A stretch of 64,000 nucleotides of DNA from Thioclava dalianensis. Lineage in GTDB: Bacteria > Pseudomonadota > Alphaproteobacteria > Rhodobacterales > Rhodobacteraceae. Positions 28,577 through 37,063 of the stretch are shown in pieces. The position numbers were made by a program, and so were the translations under genes. Position 1 is the first letter of the stretch; each line of letters starts with the position of its first letter. The notes beneath the pieces were generated by a model. It was given only the letters and a program-made list of their open reading frames with translations, did not search any database and had not been told where the DNA came from. The stretch spans positions 124,001-188,000 of the forward strand of contig NZ_JHEH01000001.1 of NCBI RefSeq assembly GCF_000715505.1. The letters are read 5' to 3'.

Positions 28577-29119
28577 ATAGCCCGCAGACCTCATAACGCC
28601 CCGCCGACCCGTGATACCGGACCCCGAGTCAACGGTCGAATCCGCGCTAACGAAATCCGCCTGATTGGGGCGGAGGGCGAAAATGTCGGCGTCGTGACGC
28701 CGCAAGAAGCCATGGGCATGGCCGAGGAAGCCGGGCTGGACCTGGTGGAAATCTCGCCCAATGCCAATCCGCCGGTCTGTAAGATCATGGATTTCGGCAA
28801 GTTCAAATATGAACAGCAGAAACGCGAAGCTGAAGCGCGCAAGAAGCAAAAGATCATCGAAATCAAAGAGGTCAAGTTCCGGCCCGGCACCGATGTGCAT
28901 GATTACGAAGTGAAAATGCGCAACGTCATCAAATTCCTCGAAAATGGCGACAAGGTGAAGGTCACCCTGCGCTTCCGTGGTCGTGAGATGGCGCACCAGA
29001 ATCTGGGCCTCGAACTGCTCAACCGCGTCCGCGACGATGTGGGCGAATTGGGTAAGGTCGAAAGCATGCCCCGGCTGGAAGGCCGCCAGATGGTGATGAT
29101 GATCGGCCCGACCCGCTAG
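28577..29119 (+). CDS. infC: Translation initiation factor IF-3 with an ATA start codon
   Basis: The full frame gives 180 residues only if translation begins at ATA (28577): [20 protein letters not shown] follows, the usual N-terminus of IF-3 in this group. An AAGGA lies 8 bp upstream. The first GTG in frame (28694) would delete 39 residues of the N-domain. IF-3 binds the 30S subunit and discriminates against non-AUG starts, so a rare start on its own gene (AUU in E. coli) is a known autoregulation device. Core motifs: [51 protein letters not shown] possible promoter has TTGACA at 28415. A terminator follows. Confidence 0.96.
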   Translation: MARRPHNAPPTRDTGPRVNGRIRANEIRLIGAEGENVGVVTPQEAMGMAEEAGLDLVEISPNANPPVCKIMDFGKFKYEQQKREAEARKKQKIIEIKEVKFRPGTDVHDYEVKMRNVIKFLENGDKVKVTLRFRGREMAHQNLGLELLNRVRDDVGELGKVESMPRLEGRQMVMMIGPTR

Positions 29120-29145
29120 GCGTCTCGCATCTTGAGACCAGATCG

Positions 29146-29173
29146 AACCCTCCCTGACTGGGGAGGGTTTTTT
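29146..29173 (+). terminator. Rho-independent terminator of infC
   Basis: AACCCTCCC / GGGAGGGTT stem with a six-base loop, then a T6 run. It begins 26 bp after the infC stop. Confidence 0.92.
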
Positions 29174-29260
29174 CATGCCCGCCGCATGAGCCTGGTCCGG
29201 ACATGGCCGAGCGGACACCTGCTGCGCCGAATCGCTCGCATCAAAAAGCTCGGGCGCCAT

Positions 29261-29376
29261 ATAAAAGCGCCGCAGGTGGGAGACCTGCGGCGCATTGGGG
29301 AGAGACGAGGGAGATCGTCAATCCTCGGTCGGGTTCGCTTGGCAATAGCCACGATTGGGAGATCTCGAACCCGCTG
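29261..29376 (-). ncRNA. Candidate FNR-controlled small RNA with four UCUCCC motifs
   Basis: The gap 29174-29528 has no convincing gene, but on the minus strand it has the parts of a small RNA unit. An FNR box is centred at 29417.5; a class II geometry (-41.5) puts the start near 29376, and exactly at -12 to -7 lies TATCAA. The predicted RNA of about 115 nt ends with an 11-bp stem (29267-29277 with 29283-29293) followed by UUUUAU. UCUCCC occurs four times (plus-strand GGGAGA at 29357, 29309, 29298, 29278), the last forming the terminator loop. UCUCCC can pair with GGGAGA-type Shine-Dalgarno sites. No ORF starts inside. It could instead be a 3' UTR of the leftward gene ending at 29529. Confidence 0.6.
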
Positions 29377-29410
29377 CACGTTTTGATATGGGAGTATCTT
29401 TGTGCTGCCC

Positions 29411-29424
29411 TTGATGTAGGTCAA
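29411..29424 (-). promoter_or_regulatory. FNR/FnrL-type box TTGAT-N4-GTCAA
   Basis: TTGATGTAGGTCAA matches TTGAT-N4-ATCAA at nine of ten positions. It is the only box of this quality I saw in the window. It is placed at -41.5 relative to a fitting -10 for the leftward small RNA; there is no rightward gene to drive, since the next gene is convergent. Confidence 0.65.
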
Positions 29425-29528
29425 AATTCGAACCGAGGAAACTGCGACAGACTGTCCTCGGGGTCACGTTTCTGGCAGCGTTTGGTGAGACCGGCGTGAG
29501 GCGCTGCGGCGCGGCATTGGCGGTGCGC

Positions 29529-31754
29529 TCAGTCCAGATCGCGCATCGCAAGACGGATCGCACGATTTTCGCCCTGCGCCAGCACCGCCGCCCCCATCCG
29601 CCGCGCAAGTCTCTTATGCCCGGCCTTCACGGCGCGCTGGAACAGCTCGCGCTGGTAGCGCGGAAATGTCCGGCGCGCGCGCAGGGCACGGTGAAAGCTT
29701 GCCTCGCTCAGCGTGCCCTCCAGCGCGCTCAGAAGGATCGGCGTGAGAATACCCATCTGGTGTAGCGACGAGCCGAGCCTGTGGCCCAGAAGCGGCGTGC
29801 GCAGCTTCATCACATTGGCCCCGTCGAACCGCGCGACATGGCCCGCATCAAGCGGCTCATAGGGATCGAACAGGATCGTCACCCGTCGCGCCGCGAGCGA
29901 GGCCTGCGCCGCATCGCCATATTTGCCCGAAAAGTCACGATCCCATGCCACCTTGTAGCGGGTCTCCCAAGGCACAACCGATTTATCGAGCGTGGATTGC
30001 GGCGAAATCGCCACCACATCGGCCCCCGGACAGGCCGCCGAGAAGGCCGCCGCCGCATAGCCGCCCATCGAGGCGCCATAGAACACCACGCGTTTGAACT
30101 GCGCGAAGAAGCCCTCCTGCGCCAGACGGTCAAATTGCGCGCCAACCCAATCGTCGCGATACCATGTCCAGCCGCCCGCCATCGCGCCCAGCATCGACCA
30201 GCCCTGTTTCTCGATGAACTCGAAGCCCCAAGGCCTGCGCGTGTCGCGCTTGTTCATCGCGATATCGAGATTGTCGAAGGTCACCACCAGCGTGTCGCGC
30301 GAGCGCGGCATGTAGAGAAAACTATGCGCCCCGTTGTCGATATAAAAGCCGTCCGGCCCGGCCAGCTTTGTGGCCAGCACCGCCCAATCCGGGTCGCTCA
30401 CCTGCTCGGCGGGCGGTGTGGGCGTAAAGACGATCCGCGTGGTCTTGCCACCGCCGCCATCAGAGCTTTCCTCCAGCGGCTCATTGGTGCCAAACTCCTT
30501 GAGGAAGGGAAATGCCCCCGAGCCTTTGCGAATATCCATCAGCATGTGGCTATCCGAATGAAGCGATTCTTGAAGAATGGGCCTCAAGTGCTTGACCTTG
30601 TTCACATCTCCAAAGCCTGCAATATTGAGCAACAGATCCACTGGCCGCAAATCGCCCGGCGCTCCGACCCGTTTGATCCGCGCAGGATCGACGCCGTGCT
30701 CCTCCAGATAGGCGCGGTATTGCGCCACCCAATCCGAGGGCTGCTCGGGCCATGTGCCATCGCCCAAAAGATCGATCAATGTGATGTCGCAATCCCAACG
30801 GTCATGCGCCCCAAGCACCAGCCCCGGTGCCGTCCCCCCCAGATCGGCAATCGATGACAACGTGGAGATGCCCGCGCTCTCAAGCAGCGACAGATCCGGG
30901 CCTTTCTGATCGAAAACCAGTCTCGCACGCCCCTTGATCGGCGCAAAATCGGGTCGAATGGCGTGTTTTTTCAAAAGCTTGTCGAGGAAACTTCCCGCAG
31001 GCGGAATGCCGTCATAACGCAAGCCCAACTCGCGTTTGTTAGAGGCCCAAAGATGCAGCGCGGTGGTCTGATCGGTGATCGCCCCTTCGACCTTAGAGGC
31101 CTCGCGGATCATCATCGTGCGCTCGCGAAAGGTGACCGGGTAGAACGCCTCAAGCGGCTGCACCCGGTCATGCAGGCTAAGTTCTTCAACGAAATGCGAG
31201 AGCATCATCGGCCCCCAAACACCCCAAGGCTGCTGGCTGACATGGACCGGATTTCCGGCGCTGGCCGCGGCCTCGTATTCGGCGCGGTGCTTTTTCTTCA
31301 AGAACGACGGGATCGCGTAACGATCAGACATAAAATCAATCATTTGCGAGACGATCTTCGAGTCATGCGGCAGCCCCAGAACCGCGTTATTCACCCGTGA
31401 CTCACCCGGCAGTTCATAGCCCAGAACATAATCGCTCTCATAGGTCATCGGCGCCCAGCAATAGACATCGGTATCGACCCAGATCATCCCCGGTATCTGC
31501 GCGATCATGTGGATGCGGAAATAATCGGCAAAGAGCGCGAAACTGTCCTTCTTCTCATATTTGATGAAGTCATCCGTATCGAGGATCTCGCGCCCGTCGC
31601 GCCGAATGACACCCTCGGGGACATTGGGGATATCTTCGTAGGAAAACAACGTGATGCGTTGCCCGGCATCAACAAAACTTTTCAGACAGAGCTGCTCCAT
31701 CCAGCTCAGGGCACCGCCGATCCAAAGCGTCCCGACTTCCCGTTCGCGTGCCAT
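29529..31754 (-). CDS. Three-domain glycosyltransferase / methyltransferase-like / hydrolase-like fusion
   Basis: A 741-residue protein (start 31754, MAREREVGTLWIGG). Residues about 5-260: GT-A sugar-transferase fold, with FALFADYFRIHMIAQIPGMI followed by the metal-binding DTD (94-96), as in DXD-containing capsule transferases. Residues about 290-430: methyltransferase-like region with IADLGGTAPG (resembling SAM motif I) and ITLID, then VDLLLNIAGFGD. Residues about 470-700: alpha/beta-hydrolase-like domain with YGASMGGYAAAAF (nucleophile Ser562). The last part is paralogous to the protein at 35633-36571. Divergent from the large GT gene at 31922 (167-bp promoter region). Domain calls 2 and 3 are by motif only; the role in surface glycan assembly is inference. 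Confidence 0.78.
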   Translation of the reverse strand: MAREREVGTLWIGGALSWMEQLCLKSFVDAGQRITLFSYEDIPNVPEGVIRRDGREILDTDDFIKYEKKDSFALFADYFRIHMIAQIPGMIWVDTDVYCWAPMTYESDYVLGYELPGESRVNNAVLGLPHDSKIVSQMIDFMSDRYAIPSFLKKKHRAEYEAAASAGNPVHVSQQPWGVWGPMMLSHFVEELSLHDRVQPLEAFYPVTFRERTMMIREASKVEGAITDQTTALHLWASNKRELGLRYDGIPPAGSFLDKLLKKHAIRPDFAPIKGRARLVFDQKGPDLSLLESAGISTLSSIADLGGTAPGLVLGAHDRWDCDITLIDLLGDGTWPEQPSDWVAQYRAYLEEHGVDPARIKRVGAPGDLRPVDLLLNIAGFGDVNKVKHLRPILQESLHSDSHMLMDIRKGSGAFPFLKEFGTNEPLEESSDGGGGKTTRIVFTPTPPAEQVSDPDWAVLATKLAGPDGFYIDNGAHSFLYMPRSRDTLVVTFDNLDIAMNKRDTRRPWGFEFIEKQGWSMLGAMAGGWTWYRDDWVGAQFDRLAQEGFFAQFKRVVFYGASMGGYAAAAFSAACPGADVVAISPQSTLDKSVVPWETRYKVAWDRDFSGKYGDAAQASLAARRVTILFDPYEPLDAGHVARFDGANVMKLRTPLLGHRLGSSLHQMGILTPILLSALEGTLSEASFHRALRARRTFPRYQRELFQRAVKAGHKRLARRMGAAVLAQGENRAIRLAMRDLD

Positions 31755-31921
31755 TCCTGCCCCCGGCTGAGCGGCCTTGCGCCGCATTTCCATGATTTCG
31801 CCGCATCCTGCCCGAGCCTTTGCCATTTTCCAATGGAAATCAGGGACAAACCGAACGGGATCGTTTCCCGGGCGTGCACAGCCGTGCTAGAACGCCCCCG
31901 AGGCAGCAGGAGAGCGAACCA

Positions 31922-34231
31922 ATGGCCAAGCAAACGGTAATCCGGCGGCAGATGAAAGCCAGCCAAGCGCAGGCGCCCGGACAGCTTGATGCCTTGGGCT
32001 GGAGCGCCGAGGGCCGTCATCATCTCCGGGTTTTTCTGTCCAATCCCGGACAGGCCGCGCAATTCGCAACCCCCTCGCCAGAGGGGGCCGCTCGGTTGAT
32101 CGAGGCGCGCGATGTGGCCGGTGGCGCAATGGGGGTATTCGAGACCGACAGCCCCGGCCCCGCCCAGATCGCGCTACTCGATGCCTCGGGAACGCAATCG
32201 CTGCGCGCCGTGTATCCCGACGCCCCCGATTGGGATCTCTTTGCCGGGCGGCATTGCCTCTTTGGCCAGCGCCTTGAGGAAAGCGTCGAGACCGTGCTCG
32301 ATTGGCTGAGCTGGCACCACGATCACCACGGCGCGGATGGCGCGGTGATCCTCAACCGTGCCCCGCCCGACAGCCCGAGCGGCACCGCAGAGGCCTTCGC
32401 CCAAGCGCTCGATGCGGGCATGGCGCTGCGCGAATTGGACCTTCCCGTCATCCTGCTCGAATGCCCGATCCCGATGGGCAAGCCCGATCTTGGACCCGAG
32501 AGCCATATCTACCTTGCGCCCGATGCGCCGGGCAAAGACCGGATGACACCGCCCGCGCCCGATCCGTGGCGCGCGCCGCAGGGTCAGGGGCTGATCTTCG
32601 AGCTGGTAAAATGGCGCTTCTTCGTGAAGGCCGCCTCAGTGCTGGTGCTGGATGTGACCGATCTGCTGACCCCGGTCGAACCCGGCACCCCCACCGCCTT
32701 TGAGGCCGCAGCGGCAGCCGAGACAGGCGTGATCTTGCTGGTCGGCCATCGGATCTATCCGTGGCGGATCCGCGAGGGCCATCCCGAGCGCTTCCCCGAT
32801 CACATCTGCCGCCCCTTCGATATCCGCCGTGGCATCGCCCGCTGGGGCTGTGCGCCTGCGCGCGCGGGGCTGGAGAACACATGGCGGATGCTGCGCGTGA
32901 GCTATGCCAAGCCCGACCAGCGCCATCCCTACACGTTCTGGCGCGCGATGGCGCTGCGGGTGCCCGGAACCTCGGCGGCAGAGCTTGCGCCAAAAACCTC
33001 GCTGATTGAGGATCCGGCGCTGTTGAAGCTTTCGCGCAAGGTCTGGGGCTATAAGCCGATCCGCCCGCCGGTCTCCAAGCTCAAGGCCGCACCGAAAAAG
33101 GCGATCCATGCCGGGCGCACCGCAATTGTAACCACGATGAAGAACGAAGGCCCGTTCATTCTGGAATGGCTGGCCTATCACCGTGCCATCGGGGTCGATG
33201 ATTTTCTCGTCTATACCAATGATTGCACCGACGGCACCGATACGATGCTGGATCTGTTGCAGTCCAAGGGGATCGTCCAGCATCGCGAGAACCCGTTCCG
33301 CTCGATGGTGGATATGAAGCCCCAACATGCAGCACTCGCTGCCGCCGAGAACGAACCCGTGATCCGCGATGCGGGCTGGTCGATCTGCATGGATGTGGAC
33401 GAGTTCATCAATATCAAGATCGGCGATGGCACCCTGCCCGCACTCTATAAGGCGATGGGCGAGGCGAATATGATCTCGCTGACATGGCGGCTCTTTGGCA
33501 ATAATGATGTACATGCTTTTGAAGATCGCTTCATCACAGAACAATTCACCCGCTCCGCCCCCGAGATCGTGCGCAAACCCCATCAGGCCTGGGGCTTTAA
33601 GACGCTGTTTCGCAATATTGCGCTCTACAAAAAGCTGGGCGTACATCGTCCCAAAGGGCTGGTGCCCGACCTCTGGGATCAGGTGCGCTGGCTCAACGGC
33701 TCGGGCCAACCGATGCCGCGCGAGATGTTTCGCAATGGCTGGCGCTCGACGCTTGAGACCTATGGCTATGACTGGGTCCAGCTCAACCATTACGCGGTGC
33801 GCTCGGCGGAGAGCTTCCTCGTCAAGCGCGACCGCGGCCGCGTCAATCACACCGACCGCGATCAGGGGCTCAACTACTGGTTTCGGATGAACCACAATGC
33901 CGAGGAAGATACCTCGATCCTGCCGCGCCTGCCCGCCGCGCGCGCAGAATATGAGGCGCTGATGGCCGATCCGGAGATCGCCTCCGCCCATGCCCATGCG
34001 CTCGCGTGCCACCGCGCCAAGATCACCGAGTTGATGGCGCGGCCCGATCAGCTGGAATTCTACCAGACCCTGACCTCGGCCCGCTTTGAGGCGCTTTCGC
34101 GGATGCTATCGCATTTCGGCTCGGCCGTGTTCAACTCCGGCCCGCATGTGATCCCTGAGGATCTGCACACCCGCACGCTGCCCGAAAATTTCTTCTTTAC
34201 CGTCGAGCAACCCGACGCCGCAGAGCATTGA
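31922..34231 (+). CDS. GT2-type glycosyltransferase with degenerate N-terminal repeat domain
   Basis: A 769-residue protein from the ATG at 31922 (AGGAG 10 bp upstream). The C-terminal half from about residue 400 is a glycosyltransferase family 2/92-like domain: TTMKNEGPFILEWLAYHRAI, YTNDCTDGTD, metal site MDVDEFINIKIGDG, and NHYAVRSAESFLVKRDRG. The N-terminal half (to about 395) has the same order in worn form: TVLDWLSWHHDHHGADGAVI, then VLVLDVTDLL and PYTFWRAMALR, without the DXD. This suggests a tandem duplication with one decayed copy. Its likely job is extending a surface polysaccharide; donor and acceptor are unknown. It is followed by a dispersed repeat and a related GT gene. Confidence 0.85.
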   Translation: MAKQTVIRRQMKASQAQAPGQLDALGWSAEGRHHLRVFLSNPGQAAQFATPSPEGAARLIEARDVAGGAMGVFETDSPGPAQIALLDASGTQSLRAVYPDAPDWDLFAGRHCLFGQRLEESVETVLDWLSWHHDHHGADGAVILNRAPPDSPSGTAEAFAQALDAGMALRELDLPVILLECPIPMGKPDLGPESHIYLAPDAPGKDRMTPPAPDPWRAPQGQGLIFELVKWRFFVKAASVLVLDVTDLLTPVEPGTPTAFEAAAAAETGVILLVGHRIYPWRIREGHPERFPDHICRPFDIRRGIARWGCAPARAGLENTWRMLRVSYAKPDQRHPYTFWRAMALRVPGTSAAELAPKTSLIEDPALLKLSRKVWGYKPIRPPVSKLKAAPKKAIHAGRTAIVTTMKNEGPFILEWLAYHRAIGVDDFLVYTNDCTDGTDTMLDLLQSKGIVQHRENPFRSMVDMKPQHAALAAAENEPVIRDAGWSICMDVDEFINIKIGDGTLPALYKAMGEANMISLTWRLFGNNDVHAFEDRFITEQFTRSAPEIVRKPHQAWGFKTLFRNIALYKKLGVHRPKGLVPDLWDQVRWLNGSGQPMPREMFRNGWRSTLETYGYDWVQLNHYAVRSAESFLVKRDRGRVNHTDRDQGLNYWFRMNHNAEEDTSILPRLPAARAEYEALMADPEIASAHAHALACHRAKITELMARPDQLEFYQTLTSARFEALSRMLSHFGSAVFNSGPHVIPEDLHTRTLPENFFFTVEQPDAAEH

Positions 34232-34260
34232 ACGACTGGCGTGCCGCGCTGCAGACGTCG

Positions 34261-34344
34261 GATGCCTCCGGCGGGGATATTTAGATCAAAAGAAGGCAAA
34301 GTTCCTCGCTTCCTCTTGACTTAAATATCCCCCGCGGAGCGTCC
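34261..34344. repeat. Dispersed intergenic palindrome, copy 1
   Basis: Arms GCCTCCGGCGGGGATATTTA (34264-34283) and TAAATATCCCCCGCGGAGCG (34322-34341) are imperfect inverted repeats. The same two arms occur at 38119-38177 and one arm pair at 58545-58584. Located between two same-direction glycosyltransferase genes. May act as a terminator or mRNA stabiliser. Confidence 0.8.
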
Positions 34345-34417
34345 CCACTCCGCCACATGCGCGTCGATGCGGCCTTTCGCGCTTGCCTGCGGGGATGGCT
34401 CGGGCCAGAGTGCCCCC

Positions 34418-35488
34418 ATGCGAGCGCTGGCGATTACATCGGTCAAGAACGAGGGGCCCTTCCTGCTGGAATGGCTCGCCCATCATCGCGCGGTGGGCTT
34501 TACGGATTTCCTCGTCTTCTCAAATGATTGCGATGACGGCACGGATGCGATGCTGGACCGTCTGGCCGAGCTTGGCTGGCTCACGCATCTGCCCAATCCC
34601 GGTCCGTGGAAAGAGGGGCCGCAATGGGCGGCGCTCAAGCGGGCTGATGCCCATCAATTGGTCGCGCAGGCCGATTGGATCGCGGTGATTGATGTCGACG
34701 AATTCGTCACGGTCAAAACCGGCGATGGCAGTTTGAGCGCCCTGATCGCGGCCTGTGCGCCAGCAGGCGCGATTGCGATGACATGGCGGTTGTTTGGCAA
34801 TGCCGGACGGGTCGCGTTCGAAGACCGGCCTATATCCGAGCAATTCACCCGCTGCGCGCCCCCAGGCATGATCTGGCCGTGGCGCGCCTCGATGTTCAAG
34901 ACGCTGTTTGCCAATCGCGGCGCCTATGCCAAGCTCGGCGTGCACAGGCCACGCGCGCCGGTGGCCGAGCGCATGGGCGAGATGCTTTGGGTGGACGGCT
35001 CGGGGCGCAAACTGCCGCGGATCTATCAGCGCCAGAAGCTATTCTCGCCGCTGGGTCAAGACCCCTATGGCTTGGTGCAGCTCAATCACTATGCGCTTGG
35101 GTCGATGGAATCCTATGTCGTGAAATGTGACCGGGGCCGCTCAAACCGGCAAGCGGGGCCGTTCGACATGTCCTATTGGGTCGAGCGCAATTTCAGCACG
35201 CAGGAAGATCGCTCGATTGCGCGCTACACGGATCAGGTCGCAGCCAGCACCGCCTCCCTACGCGCAGATCCGGTGCTGGCCCGCCTTCATGCCCGCGCAG
35301 TGGCCTGGCGCAAGGCGCGCTTCGCGACGCTGATGCTAAGCGAGGAGTACCGCGCCCTCTTCGGCAGATTGCTGCTGAGCCCGCCCAGCCATCCCTTGTC
35401 GCCGGAGGCCACGCAGCACATGATTGCGTTGGGATTGCGGGCCAATGCAGCGGCGCAGGAAACAATCGCAGATGGGGCGCGGGATTAG
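34418..35488 (+). CDS. GT2-type glycosyltransferase
   Basis: A 356-residue protein from the ATG at 34418 (MRALAITSVKNEGPFLLEWL). It is clearly related to the C-terminal half of the preceding protein: FSNDCDDGTDAMLDRL, IDVDEFVTVKTGDGSLSALI (metal-binding DVD), AMTWRLFGNAG, SEQFTRCAPPG and VQLNHYALGSMESYVVKCDR. This is the GT2 subfamily common in Rhodobacterales. No membrane segments, so a cytoplasmic or peripheral enzyme is expected. The repeat element before it may separate its transcript from the 769-residue protein's gene. Sugar specificity is unknown. Confidence 0.88.
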   Translation: MRALAITSVKNEGPFLLEWLAHHRAVGFTDFLVFSNDCDDGTDAMLDRLAELGWLTHLPNPGPWKEGPQWAALKRADAHQLVAQADWIAVIDVDEFVTVKTGDGSLSALIAACAPAGAIAMTWRLFGNAGRVAFEDRPISEQFTRCAPPGMIWPWRASMFKTLFANRGAYAKLGVHRPRAPVAERMGEMLWVDGSGRKLPRIYQRQKLFSPLGQDPYGLVQLNHYALGSMESYVVKCDRGRSNRQAGPFDMSYWVERNFSTQEDRSIARYTDQVAASTASLRADPVLARLHARAVAWRKARFATLMLSEEYRALFGRLLLSPPSHPLSPEATQHMIALGLRANAAAQETIADGARD

Positions 35489-35632
35489 GCCGCCTCCTTG
35501 AACAAACCGCGACATTTCCCTGCTTCCCCCTCATTTCTGACACGGTGAGGTTATGTTAACGTTACAGGCAAACGCCCCGCTTCCGACCCTCGGGAGCGCG
35601 GCAGGCACATCGACCGAAACGGGCAGGCGATC

Positions 35633-36571
35633 ATGGCACATTTGAACGAAACCGACTGGGCCAAAGGGCTTGCGCAAACGGTCGAGGAAACCGGGTATTT
35701 CGAGCCGCTGGGCCCCTCCCATTGCGCGGCGTTTCACGACGATTCGCCGGTGCTTCTTGTCAGCTTCGAATCGCAGCAGATCATCGAGGCCAGCGGCGAT
35801 GGTGCGCTCCCGCGCGGGCTCCGGATCGCGCAGGAGAACGGTTGGTCCTCGCTCTCGCTGATTTGCGAGCGCGACACATGGTTTCGCGACCCGACCGTCT
35901 TTGCCTATTTCGACCGTCTGGTTGATGAGGCGTTTTTCGAGGATTTCGACCGCGTGGTCTTCTACGGCGCTGGCCCCTGCGGCTATGCAGCGGCGGCCTT
36001 TTCGGTCACCGCGCCCGGTGCCACGGTCATCGCAGTTCAGCCACAGGCCACGCTCGACCCCACGATCACGGGCTGGGATGAGCGGTTCCGTGCGATGCGG
36101 CGTATCTCCTTCACCGATCGCTACGGTTTTGCGCCAGAGATGCTGGATGGCGTGGGCGCCGCGTTCATCCTCTACGACCCGTTCCAGCCACATGACGCGA
36201 TGCACGCGGCGCTTTTTGCGCGCCCGGCCGTCACCTTGCTGGGCTGTCGCAATCTGGGCGACAATATCGAGCGGATGTTGCGCGACATGGATGTGCTCGA
36301 CGAGATCCTGATCGGCGCCTGCAAAGGCGCCTTCACGCCCGCGATGTTCTGGGCGCTCTATCGCAGCCGCCGCAATCTGCCGCGCTTCATGCGCCAGATC
36401 AATGCCCGGCTCGCAAACAAAAAGCGCCCCTATCTGGAGGCGCTGGTGTGTCGCAACGTCGCTCTGCGTCTGAACGGGCCACGGTTTAGGGCCCGCTACG
36501 AGGCGCTGGAAACGCAACTTGCCGAAGAAGGCATTCAGCTGCCCCAGCCGCTTGAGATGGGCACCGCCTGA
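35633..36571 (+). CDS. Hydrolase-like paralogue lacking the nucleophile
   Basis: A 312-residue protein (MAHLNETDWAKGLAQTVEET). Over its length it matches the C-terminal domain of the fusion protein at 29529-31754: RVVFYGAGPCGYAAAAF against RVVFYGASMGGYAAAAF, AVQPQATLDPTITGW against AISPQSTLDKSVVPW, then TDRYG and YDPFQPHDAMH against GKYG and FDPYEPLDAGH. In this copy the nucleophile serine of the elbow is replaced (Gly114-Pro115-Cys116). Cys116 lies two positions further, so it is not an obvious replacement. Binding without catalysis is a likely reading; catalysis by Cys116 is a less likely alternative. The start has no strong ribosome site. Confidence 0.75.
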   Translation: MAHLNETDWAKGLAQTVEETGYFEPLGPSHCAAFHDDSPVLLVSFESQQIIEASGDGALPRGLRIAQENGWSSLSLICERDTWFRDPTVFAYFDRLVDEAFFEDFDRVVFYGAGPCGYAAAAFSVTAPGATVIAVQPQATLDPTITGWDERFRAMRRISFTDRYGFAPEMLDGVGAAFILYDPFQPHDAMHAALFARPAVTLLGCRNLGDNIERMLRDMDVLDEILIGACKGAFTPAMFWALYRSRRNLPRFMRQINARLANKKRPYLEALVCRNVALRLNGPRFRARYEALETQLAEEGIQLPQPLEMGTA

Positions 36572-36625
36572 GCGGGGCGGCGCGGCTGATATGCATATGC
36601 ACATCGCCGCCGCGCCGAATGCCGC

Positions 36626-36847
36626 TTAGATGTAGAAGCGGTCGCGGAACACGTGATGGATGATGCGGTCGCGCGTGATGCCCATCTGGGCCAGCTCTGC
36701 ATCGGATTTTGCGTGGAGACGCTCGATTTCCGACTGACGCGACTGGCGCTCCATATAGGTTGTCAAACCGTCGAGAACGGCAGCGCCGAGACGTGCGAAT
36801 ACGGATTTTTCAGCGCGCTGTGCGTGAGCGGTGGTGATGTAAGCCAT
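36626..36847 (-). CDS. DUF1127 (YjiS-like) small protein
   Basis: A 73-residue basic protein beginning MAYITTAHAQRAEKSVFARL with a perfect AGGAGG 7 bp before the ATG. The C-terminal part holds the DUF1127 core IERLHAKSDAELAQMGITRD. In alphaproteobacteria these proteins have been linked to RNA turnover, phosphate and stress physiology; none is assigned here. A single-gene unit upstream of pyrC, transcribed away from it. Confidence 0.88.
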   Translation of the reverse strand: MAYITTAHAQRAEKSVFARLGAAVLDGLTTYMERQSRQSEIERLHAKSDAELAQMGITRDRIIHHVFRDRFYI

Positions 36848-37063
36848 TGGAAACCTCCTGAGGGTCCGTGATCTGGTCAGGTCGTTTCCTCCCTTGGGTC
36901 AGAACATAGGGGAGGCTTGCTGCCCTAACCACAGCCATTCCCTCAAACCCGGCATGCGTTTATTGCAGTGCAGCATCGAAGAGCCATGCGGCAGGGCCGC
37001 TTTGGCACCGGCCCTGCGCCAAAGCTCTGGATTTGCCCCCCGCGCCGCGCTATTGGCTGTGAC

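Noticed and set aside
29173-29424. Leftward ORF of 83 codons over the sRNA region
   Set aside because: Starts upstream of the predicted start site, runs through the terminator hairpin, lacks a ribosome site and has Arg-rich noise composition.
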